From Sphaerulina vaccinii (lineage: Eukaryota > Ascomycota > Dothideomycetes > Mycosphaerellales > Mycosphaerellaceae), in assembly GCA_022570795.1 (NCBI GenBank), contig JAKUDP010000007.1, positions 186,001-250,000 on the forward strand: a stretch of 64,000 bases of DNA. Reading direction: 5' to 3'. This document shows positions 55,803-64,000 of the stretch, piece after piece (the first letter of the stretch is position 1; every line of letters begins with the position of its first letter). Under the pieces are notes generated by a model. The model was not told the origin of the DNA and did no database searches. It saw only the letters and a program-made list of their open reading frames with translations. Made by a program: the position numbers and the translations under genes.

Positions 55803-58200
55803 ATGGCCGCTGACACGGATAGCAAGAAGCCCACAAGCAGCACCGACATAGCAACTGAGAAGTCTGGCAGCGATGCTGCCTGCGACAAAGACTATGTCAA
55901 AGTTGACGACGATGCACCAGGCCCTGCTCAGCAGATACTACGTAGAGATGAGTAGTCAGTCATTTAACTCCGACCTCTTCACAGGATGTCTTGCTAATAT
56001 GGCATAGCTGGGACAGAATAGCCATGTGCTGGCAGCTTGTCGAGCCGAAGAAAGATCTCAAACAACGCAAGCTACAAAAGCATGTCTTGCTGGTTCGAAG
56101 AGTCTTCGATAAGAACATGACACCGACTCATATTGAAGTCGATGTTACAGGACCGATCCTGCGACAGACACTCATCAACATCTTCACTGACGCCCCTGGC
56201 TTTCCATTGACAGCGAAGAAGCGTACGCTAAAGCCAGAGTGGTTCTTCTGGGCTAGACAGGACCTCAGCAACATAGCCAAACACTGCATAGAAGTGGGTG
56301 ACACAGACAGCTTGTTCGAGATTGAGGCAGGCCTTCTCTTTGTGGCCGAGCATCACAATATTCTGCTCGCCGAGCTCAGCAATGTCTCACCAACTACCAA
56401 TATCTCATATCTTGATCTCTGGACGATCTTTCCGCCGAACACCCTTGTCTATGGCCAGGATGCGCTTGAGCAGGATCGTGTGTGGCGTGTTACTAAGGGT
56501 GCGAAAAATTGCAAAGAAGACGGAAGTAGCGAGTTCAGAATCGACTCCGAATTCATCGAAAGTGACGGTATCAAGGTTGGCATGGCTTCCGCCAGCTTGG
56601 TCATACCATCGTACGATGGGAGTGTCACGATTGACAGTCTGCCATACAAGCCATTGCACCTGTTGCCTCAGCGTGAACAGATATGGCAGACCATCCCAGA
56701 ACGAACAGAAAAGCAGTTATCGTTCTTGAGCATGCCATTCAAGATGCAGGAACATGAAGGTGAAGGCGTTGTGCTTGGTCATCCGGATACGCCTGCATGG
56801 GAGCAGAAAGAGCCTCAACGCTTCTATGTAAGTCGCGAATCTTCCTGCGGGACAACTCCTTGCTAACATTGCTGCAGTTCCGAGGCCGAGTCATGATCGA
56901 TCCAATCAAGTATCGAGCAGTTGAGCAGGCTCCGCTGATCCCACCAATCAACGAACTACGAGAGCTTTCTTACAAGACAATCTCGAAGAGCACTTCTGAT
57001 GGCAGACAGGTACGTACAAGATGTTCCTCTTTGCTATGTGCGCAATTAACATGCGACAGCTCCGCTCTGCCGTAGATCTCATGCCCGAGGTCTCTTCTCT
57101 TGAAGTCGACGATCTTTGCACGCCAATACACGAAGACCCGAACGCAATTGATCCATTTGCATACAACTTTCCGCCACCACCAACCCCCATAGTGCCAGGA
57201 GAAGTCACCAACGGCTTCGGCTCCCGCAGACTTACAGCCGAAGATCTGCGGAATATCACAGACAATCTCACAGAAGTCGACAGACTGCTCTTCTCGGGTC
57301 TCCTTTATGGATTCAGTCTCAACGAAGCTCGCTGGGCCGCCTTTTCCGCAACTCGCGTGTCAGACGTACAATGGAGAAAAGACATACTCGGATCTCTTGT
57401 CATCGCCGCACCTGTGCTCAACTCCATGCGCCAACTCATTCAATCACACAGTACACGCTCTCCATTCGACGACTTCGTCCCAGGAAAAGGTCAAGGTCTG
57501 ATAGGTCTTTTCTCTGGTCAACCAGGCCTAGGCAAGACTTTCACTGCAGAAGCCATAGCCGAGACGGCCGAGAAGCCATTGTACTCCGTCTCGTCTGGAG
57601 CTTTGGGTTCGAGTGCCTGCGACATCAACACGAAGTTGCGAGCCATCATGAACTTGTGCGCTCACTGGCAAGCTGTACTTCTCTTAGACGAGGCAGATGT
57701 CTTCTTGGCCAAGAGGACGATCAACGATCTTGATAGAAATTCGATTGTCTCGGTGTTCCTGCGTGAACTGGAGTACTATCCAGGAATCATGGTTCTAACT
57801 ACGAATCAACCTGAGATCATTGATCCGGCATTTCAGAGTAAGCACTTCAACCACTTCCTTTCAATACATACTAACAACACTCACAGGTCGCATCCACTTC
57901 TGTTACCGCTACCCATCTCTCGACTGGCGAGCTCGAAGGCAGATCTGGCTTCAATTCATCGAGAAAGCCGAAACCTCTCTCGGACCTGCACGCGTGAATG
58001 TTGATGCCTCGGGCCTGAGCGAGCTCGCTGAGTTGGCGTACAATGGTAGACAGATCAAGAACGCTGTATCCATTGCGCTCACATTGGCTGGCAGAGAGGG
58101 ATTGGTGACCACGGAGAGTATTATTGAGGTTTGTAAGACTTTGCAGGCTTTTGACTTCAGTGCGCCTGGTGGAGATGAGGATAGTGATGAAGACGAGTGA
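55803..58200 (+). CDS. Fungal AAA-type ATPase (DUF7025-like N-terminal region)
   Basis: Exons 55803-55951, 56008-56827, 56878-57009, 57060-57837 and 57887-58200 give 730 residues. The N-terminal ~370 residues resemble the region found before the AAA core in filamentous-fungal ATPases (FRGRVMIDP block). The core has Walker A GQPGLGKT at 520-527 (usual form GPPGTGKT) and Walker B LLLDEAD at 574-580, sensor TTNQPEIIDPAF, then the lid (LSELAELAYNGRQIKNAV). The C-terminus is acidic (DEDSDEDE). Such proteins remodel protein complexes, but this subgroup has no assigned role. Membrane spans are absent. The Gln and Leu changes in Walker A are subgroup-like. Confidence 0.88.
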
Positions 58201-58289
58201 TTTTGAAATCACAGGGAGCGAGAATCGGATTCTGTGGAGCATCTATCTGTATATTCTCTTCGTCATGCAACTTGCTGCAGAGATCAGGT

Positions 58290-59110
58290 CTACAACTTCG
58301 CACCAAATGGTCCTGGAGACGCTGATCCAGACACCCTCTCGCCAATCTCATCGAAGAAGATCTTGTTGCCAGTCCTCAGAGCTTCCTGTAGGTAGCGTCC
58401 AATCGTCAAGGCCTTCACTGCACCAGACAACTTGAACGGAAGCTCGCCATTATCGAGCACAGCCGCAGTGAACTCGTTACTCTCTCTGATGAAAGCAGGT
58501 TCGAAACGATCCCAGTAAGTCTGCCCAATCTCCTTCCTGATCCCAGTAGCTTCATGGTGCTCCACAAGATCGTGAACAGGATTGGCATTGATCGTGATCT
58601 TGCCGTGCGTTCCAATCACCTCAGTCATATCATGTTTTCCAACAGCCATCATTCGACAAGCATAAAAATACGCGATCTTGCCTCCCCAGAACTCAACGAT
58701 ACCCACTCCATTGTCCACATCTCCATACTGCTTCAGTCCTTGATATCTCGCACAAGTTCCTACAGCAGAAACACTCTTGACGACACTATCCTGTCCAAAG
58801 AACCACAAAGCAAGATCGATATCATGTACACTCGCATCCACGAAGATCGACCCGGAGACTTTGCTGTAGTTGATAAAGTAATCTCCTTCAAGATACTTAT
58901 CACAAGTCTGTGAACGAAACACCACAGGTCTACCAATATCCCCACCATCAACCTTCTTCTGCGCATTCCTATAACTCTGATCAAACCTCCTCGAAAACCC
59001 CGTCATGACCTTCAAATGCGGAGACTGTCTCGCAACCTCTAAATGCTCAAATCTGTTGATCACCACTCTTTCGCAGACAGCCTCCCCAGACCGCAAGACA
59101 ATGATGCGCC
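58290..59110 (-). pseudogene. Gfo/Idh/MocA oxidoreductase lacking its N-terminal NAD-binding half
   Basis: About 270 codons with an open frame match the C-terminal part of inositol-dehydrogenase-like enzymes: LKVMTGFSRRFD, FVDASVHDIDLALWFFG, GVGIVEFWGGKIAY and the end GPFGAKL. The usual first ~100 residues with the Rossmann fold and GxGxxG are missing. Homology fades near ERVVINRFEHLEV at about 59100, within a few bases of the stop codon (59116-59118) of the upstream regulator gene. No ATG is near that point. A recombination or deletion joined the two. It should be unable to bind NAD(P). Confidence 0.8.
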
Positions 59111-59115
59111 GTGAA

Positions 59116-60654
59116 CTACGTATTCTGCGCTCGCGGGTTCGAATTTGCAATACCGACGACAAGCAGCAAATGGTGCCTCAACTCCTTTTCCAACGCCCGA
59201 TGCTCAAGAATATGGTCAAAAGGTCGTGCGCCAGGCACGTTGGTCGAAACGGACAGGACAAGCTGAGCTATGTGATAGTATTGAAGGCCAATGGCATGAG
59301 AAGGAGCTAGTGTCCATAACTCTGGCAGATGTCGGCCCGCGGCAGGATGCCTGGGAAGGGAGTATATCGGGTTGAAGGAGTACGGCTTCGAAAGATGCCA
59401 GCTGGTGATGCGAGTGCGGAGGTCCGCAAGAGCAGCGAAGTCCGTCGGGACGAGAAAGGCAACGGATAAAAGCTCGGCGAGCATGAGGACCATTCTATTC
59501 GCCCAAGAAAAGTCATCGTCGCCTTTTGTCCAAGTGGCGTTTGCAAAAGGGGCTAGGTTGGTCCGAATGGGCGATTGGGTGGTGAGAGATACGTAGATGT
59601 CTTCTCTCAAGCATAGCCATGCTGTCGCTTCACCTAAGCCACCAGAAGAGGCAAAGGTGGAGACGTCGTTGAGCATGCGCGTGGTGCCTTCAAGGTGGAA
59701 GCGATTGTCGCATTCTGCTCGGCGTTAGTCAATATCATTACTGGCTGCAATCTGTACACACCGTCCAATTCTTCGTTCTGCCTCAAAATCGCAACAGCTG
59801 CCATCACCGCTTCATTCGTAGACTGCTGTTCCACCAGACATAGCGGGGATCAGTAGCCGTAAGCACATATCTTGATGCTCGAGTGCCTCTGCATCGCGAT
59901 TGGGTGAATGGCGATGCACATGTCTGGCGGAAAATGCGCATATTGCGTGCTTCAGAATAGGGTCCGTGAGAGCCATGCGAGCGGCTCGCAAATCGAACGA
60001 ACGTTCGGGATCCGGTCCATCTGCCCAGAGTGCCATATTGTCGATGAAATTGCGCAACAGTAGCGCCTCCGCCTCTGTCAAAGGCTGGACAACCTCGGGG
60101 TGAGGAGTGATCACATCGTTCGAGTCTAACGACTGGCATGTCCATGGAGAGTGATTGTCCCGAGATCTAGTCACGGATGGTGTATTGCAGAATATTCTGG
60201 GTGGGATCGGTATCGTATGGGAGCCAGGAGCGGATCGTGGTGTGCGCAATGCAACATCTTGACTTCGCAGCCGTGGAGTAGGGCGTGGCAAGCTTGACGG
60301 CGATGAGTCGATTGTGAAGTCCTGTGCTTCGCGCGGCAACATGTGCTCTTCTGCTGCCCCTGATCTGGATACCGTGCCATGATAGAAGTCCACAAGCTCT
60401 GGTGTTTCGTCAAAATAGCGCAACGTCGTCGTCGGAAGAGCCCAGATCTGCTCTGGCGCGAATCGCATTGACTTCTGATCCGCGCCATGCTTGAAACGTA
60501 TCAGGAGTGATCGCACACATTCAATGCCGATGTCTCGACAGTGATGGCATCCTCGCTCGCTCGAGTCGCATTTGATTTTTCGAATCCGGCATCCTTCGCA
60601 GACGTTGGTCGTCCTGGTGCTATTCCTGTCGTTGGAACATTTGCTGGTGCTCAT
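59116..60654 (-). pseudogene. Zn2Cys6 transcription factor with a one-base frameshift
   Basis: Exon A 60654-59762 and exon B 59714-59116 around a 47 bp intron; about 496 residues if one base is ignored. The Zn2Cys6 cluster uses Cys19, 22, 29, 36, 39 and 46, and the middle domain resembles Fungal_trans_2 (TEAEALLLRNFIDNMALW; LEHQDMCLRLLIPAMSG; later AILRQNEELD and DIYVSLTTQSPIRTNLAPF). Near 59815 the frame breaks between TAVY and EAVMAAVAIL: one extra A gives a TGA. Both sides are strongly coding, so this is a recent break, an assembly error or a strain allele. A longer start at 60723 is possible. Confidence 0.75.
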
Positions 60655-61260
60655 TATCGCCACACAGCGGCAGAGCTTGAGTGTGCTCCTTCCGCCATGC
60701 AGTGTTGAGCATCGGTTGAGCACTCAGTTACCCTAGAAGGAAGTGGGCTTAAGGTACGAAGCGTGCGAAACGGAAAGTCTCCGCGAGCAGCAAATAATGC
60801 AAAATTGCGGGCGAAGGATCTGCCGCACCCTAGCTTACACAAGTACCAACCAGTCCTGCCCCAGTACTTGTGTGCACTCTGCCTGGATACTGATGTTAAC
60901 ATCGTCTCGAGGACACAGCGTTGATCGTTATGATGTTCTACACTCGACAACGCGCCAGCTTCGTCGTGTGTGAGGGCATTGCACTGGCGTGGTTTGGCCT
61001 TTTCAGCTACAGGAAGGATGTTATACCACGGAAAGAACACCGGGATATGTCGTACATGTTCAAGCTTCACCAAGCAGGACCTTGCACCATATGATAGCCT
61101 ATGCAGGTTAGTAAGTGTAGCTAAGCAGGTATAGCTGACAATGAAGACCTGTCTCGGTAATAACCATACCGACGGTATGGTTGTTTGCAAGGTGCCAAGG
61201 TTGTCACTAGGAGATCCAAGCTTGCCGGTGTATCGAGAGTTGGGGCGGAATCACGGGCTT
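60655..61260. other. Intergenic region, 0.6 kb
   Basis: Upstream region of the Zn2Cys6 regulator and 3' flank of the F-box gene. No gene seen. Confidence 0.5.
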
Positions 61261-62454
61261 TTACTGACCTGCAATGTCCGTATAGCCGTCGACTGTTCTG
61301 CGACCAGACCTGTCAACTTCAAGAATGTCCTTTGCTCGCTGTTGAAGGTTGTATTTGGCGAGGTATTCCATAGCAGCTCTCATCCACACATCCTGAAAGC
61401 CAAATCGCAGAGTGAGCACGTTGACAGCAATTGATGATTCTGGAACAAGGCTATACTCTGGGCGGTGTGCAGACCACGTGTCGAGCCAATCCTTGTTTCT
61501 GGTCGGGTCATGGCTGCGAATGAGCTTGAGAACCATCTTCTCTCGCGCTTTGTAAGAGTTCGTGCGCACCAGAAGTGCAAGACTGCGTAGATTGGCTAGA
61601 ACAACGAACAGCCGCACGTCTTCGTCAGATAACGCTCGTTTTCCCAGGACTATGATGCGGCGAGCGCGGAAGCCTGAAGGATCCAAGAGTCGAGCCATAA
61701 GCCAGCATAGTACTTGAAAGGTTTCGTGCGCTGATAGTACGTCCTCTTGCTTGTAGACTCGGAAAGTCACTTCGTGCACGTGGGCCCATATCGACGATGT
61801 GTCAGTCCATCTAGCCTTGGCCAGTGCGTGAAGGTTCTTGTTGAGATGTTCAAGGTAGTGCTGTATGATCAACAGGCAGGGCACGAGCTTGTCCTTTATT
61901 TGAGCATACTCTGGACATGTCATGTAGACAATGACCGAGGATAGAGCTGTTTCTTGCAGTGCCCAGGAATCCGGCTTTTTGCAAACGAAGTCGTTCACAA
62001 AGCATCTGAGGTTCGTGGCCAGATCAATCGCTGCAGACAGTCGACGATGCTGACTCATCAAATACTCAATCGTGATACCATTCGTGGGCGGGTATAGTCG
62101 AGCGTACAATGTGATAGCATCGCCTTGTTCGTCGTCATGGTGTCTAGAGGCTTGGCGAACGATCCAATCTTGTAGAATGTCGCCCTTCGAGAGTAGTTCT
62201 TGCGCTTTTCGACAGGTGGCCCGCATGCGAATAATATTGGGAAATGAGAGCTCCACGACAACCATCAACAATAGTTCGGTAGGAAGCCTGAAAAGACTGG
62301 CGGACGTGGGGATTGCTGTAGCATGGCTGCTGATGCCACCTGTTGCGCGAATGGTCGTGTCTTGAACTAGACTGGCTCTCTTCTTGAACAACCCAAAGAC
62401 AGACCTTCGTGTTGCAGATCCCGGTGAGTTGCGAGTTTCGTCGTCGCCACCCAT
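61261..62454 (-). CDS. F-box-like protein
   Basis: A single frame of 397 residues. An F-box-like motif at about 53-97 (LFRLPTELLLMVVVEL, then RATCRKAQELL) should bind Skp1 in an SCF ubiquitin ligase. The N-terminus is Ser/Arg-rich with GLFKKRASLV. The C-terminal ~280 residues are helical without leucine-rich repeats, WD repeats or a domain I know (KARWTDTSSIWAHVHEV, RIIVLGKRALSDEDVRLFVVL). Filamentous fungi carry many such fast-evolving F-box proteins; the target is unknown. Confidence 0.75.
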   Translation of the reverse strand: MGGDDETRNSPGSATRRSVFGLFKKRASLVQDTTIRATGGISSHATAIPTSASLFRLPTELLLMVVVELSFPNIIRMRATCRKAQELLSKGDILQDWIVRQASRHHDDEQGDAITLYARLYPPTNGITIEYLMSQHRRLSAAIDLATNLRCFVNDFVCKKPDSWALQETALSSVIVYMTCPEYAQIKDKLVPCLLIIQHYLEHLNKNLHALAKARWTDTSSIWAHVHEVTFRVYKQEDVLSAHETFQVLCWLMARLLDPSGFRARRIIVLGKRALSDEDVRLFVVLANLRSLALLVRTNSYKAREKMVLKLIRSHDPTRNKDWLDTWSAHRPEYSLVPESSIAVNVLTLRFGFQDVWMRAAMEYLAKYNLQQRAKDILEVDRSGRRTVDGYTDIAGQ

Positions 62455-62980
62455 GTTGGCGCCGATGTGCTAGGATGCTGGCGCAGGTGGGTGATCATCT
62501 TTGGGTACTCTCTGAGCATAGAGCCCCTAAGAGGTGAGTATCAGGTTGCAAAAGGGGACGCGATGGAAGACATTCAGACGTTGATGACTCCGAAGCCTTA
62601 ATCTTGTGTTGTTGTTTGGATGCGCCGGCGGAACGAGGACGGCGACCTAGGGCGAGGGCGAGACAGAGTCGGCTGCAAAACAGCAAGGACACCTTGGCCA
62701 ATGACTCCTTCCTGAATCAGCCTGGATGACTTCCTTCTCCAAACCATTAACACGACTAAGGTCAGAATGCCGAATTACCTACATCGAAAGATGCTACGGT
62801 GTGCTACCGAGACCCCAGATGAGATGGTCCATATAAGCTTGCCACATCTGCCTCTCAATTCATCTAAGCAGAGATGAAGTCGGACTCGAGGCGGAGACCC
62901 GTGGTCTATCTTCACTCTGTGAGCGGCACCGACGCTCCTATTCATCTCATCATGGGGTCCCGTAGGTGGACAGTAGTGGT
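62455..62980. other. Upstream region of two divergent genes
   Basis: About 530 bp; no gene seen. A frame opening at 62874 may be a first exon of the next gene but has no clear splice. Confidence 0.4.
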
Positions 62981-63586
62981 ATGTATGAGAACGATGCGGC
63001 TCTTCTATCATCGACATGTTCCGGGACTTTCTCACTTGCTTCACTACCCAGCCGAAAAATGGTCTTCATACCAGGTACCGTCATCCTAGCATTGTGGCCT
63101 GATGCCACGAATGCGGCCGCTCAAGCACTGGAAGCGGAGTACAAGATCCAATACCCAGGCGCAGATGTGATTCTGCTTCGTGAGAACTCGCAGCACCGGC
63201 CATCTATTGTCCACGAAAAAGTCCTGGTCCATCTCTTTGGCGACTATGCGGCGGCACAAGTATGCAATCTCCTACGTGCACACTACTCTGCAACTGGCAG
63301 TGTGCTGGACGTGTCGACTGTGATATTCGATGAGCCACCTGAGTCTGCTGGATGGGCTCGCACCCTTCGACCGGGCTACTTCTTGTGCTCTGCGTTCTCC
63401 TTAGCTCTGTCATGCTTGAGCTGGATCGTCGACGAGCCTCCGTATCATAGCAACACCTGGACACAGCATGACTTTCAAGACTCGCGACTCCTACCACCTC
63501 ATGCGAAGTGCCACTATGCTGCAAGTGCTCAGATCGATCATGCTCGTGAAGAGCTCTTGATTGGATGTGGACTCGTCGCGTACTAG
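62981..63586 (+). CDS. Hypothetical protein
   Basis: An open frame from ATG 62981 (or ATG 63060, MVFIPGTVILALWPD) to a stop at 63586: about 201 or 175 residues. It includes the hydrophobic stretch GYFLCSAFSLALSCLSWIV, possibly one membrane span, and blocks such as EPPESAGWARTLRPGY. It shows no domain I know. A separate upstream exon is possible (62874-62960). The frame is long for non-coding DNA, which is the main support. Confidence 0.5.
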   Translation: MYENDAALLSSTCSGTFSLASLPSRKMVFIPGTVILALWPDATNAAAQALEAEYKIQYPGADVILLRENSQHRPSIVHEKVLVHLFGDYAAAQVCNLLRAHYSATGSVLDVSTVIFDEPPESAGWARTLRPGYFLCSAFSLALSCLSWIVDEPPYHSNTWTQHDFQDSRLLPPHAKCHYAASAQIDHAREELLIGCGLVAY

Positions 63587-64000
63587 CAGACGTAGAAGCG
63601 TGTCGAAGAGTCCTGTCTTATGTGTTCGAAGTATGCAGTTCGGATACCGCAGCGAGAAGTAGCTTCAGCGCTTGGTTCATAGCGAGGACGGACTCCATGC
63701 AACATCTGGTTGGCCGGCCTTTCTGAGAAAGTCTACCACTGATCGAGGAGCCACGTGGCATGCGAAACCCTCCTTGGCAGACGATACTTGTTCCAAAATG
63801 CATTTCTCACAACAATACTGAAATGAGTTTCAAGCCAAGTCATGCAGAAATGGACGACGAAACGCGAGCTGTAGGTTGACAGTCACTAAGCCTATAGATC
63901 CCGCTAACGCATTTCCAGATAATTTGCACAGGGACTGCGCTCATCCTTCTACGACTCGTGAGCGACGTTGTTGCAGGATACTCAAGTTTCGATTTCGCGA
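63587..64000. other. Right edge of the window
   Basis: About 410 bp; no gene recognised. The window may cut into a gene further right. Confidence 0.4.

Noticed and set aside
1..64000. CRISPR arrays, bacterial operons, ribosome-binding sites, rRNA
   Set aside because: The window is eukaryotic nuclear DNA; the only regular array is the 99 bp minisatellite without spacers.

Overview
The window is nuclear DNA of a filamentous ascomycete. The genes are intron-rich with short GT-AG introns (mostly 47-75 bp), and the families are typical of the Pezizomycotina (Zn2Cys6 regulators, HET domain, OPT and NCS1 transporters, small secreted cysteine-rich proteins). Two long A+T-rich blocks are almost free of CpA and TpG, the signature of repeat-induced point mutation (RIP). 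Small effector-like genes, RIP-damaged Ty1/copia elements and introner-like long introns together fit a plant-associated Dothideomycete (Mycosphaerellales-like). That placement is inference; no rRNA or barcode is present.

Layout. 1-1791: 5' part of a RIP-mutated copia element on the minus strand. 1797-10939: a 9.1 kb island with a duplicated-domain secreted protein, an 8-exon Na+/K+-ATPase-like P-type pump and the 3' half of a transketolase gene. 10940-16879: a complete RIP-mutated copia element (LTRs, AATAG target duplication) inserted in that transketolase. 17-29 kb: a gene-rich stretch of mostly conserved genes (uracil-DNA glycosylase, unknown protein, secreted protein, metalloprotease with jacalin-like tail, Whi5/Nrm1-like repressor, serine palmitoyltransferase LCB1). 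29.3-45.5 kb: a block that looks catabolic (NCS1 permease pseudogene, unknown ORF, FAH/alpha-beta hydrolase fusion, acetate-transporter-like protein, cytochrome b5-like protein, amidohydrolase, Zn2Cys6 regulator, LigB extradiol dioxygenase, OPT transporter). 45.8-50.2 kb: a 4 x 99 bp minisatellite, an unknown gene, a HET gene and a LITAF-like gene. 50.5-54.1 kb: an amidase pseudogene and two small secreted-protein loci, one apparently frameshifted. 55.8-64 kb: AAA ATPase, N-truncated Gfo/Idh oxidoreductase, a frameshifted Zn2Cys6 regulator, an F-box protein and an unknown ORF.

The most interesting unit is 31.9-45.4 kb. A LigB-type extradiol dioxygenase lies about 7 kb from one polypeptide that joins an FAH-superfamily domain to an alpha/beta hydrolase. 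With the regulator and transporters between and beside them, the three activities match the ring cleavage, C-C hydrolysis and hydration steps of bacterial meta-cleavage pathways. This suggests a fungal meta-cleavage-type aromatic catabolic cluster. The function is inferred; the fusion and the gene order are seen in the sequence.

Exon structures were read by eye from splice signals, phase continuity and family motifs. Intron positions stated with exact coordinates keep the reading frame.
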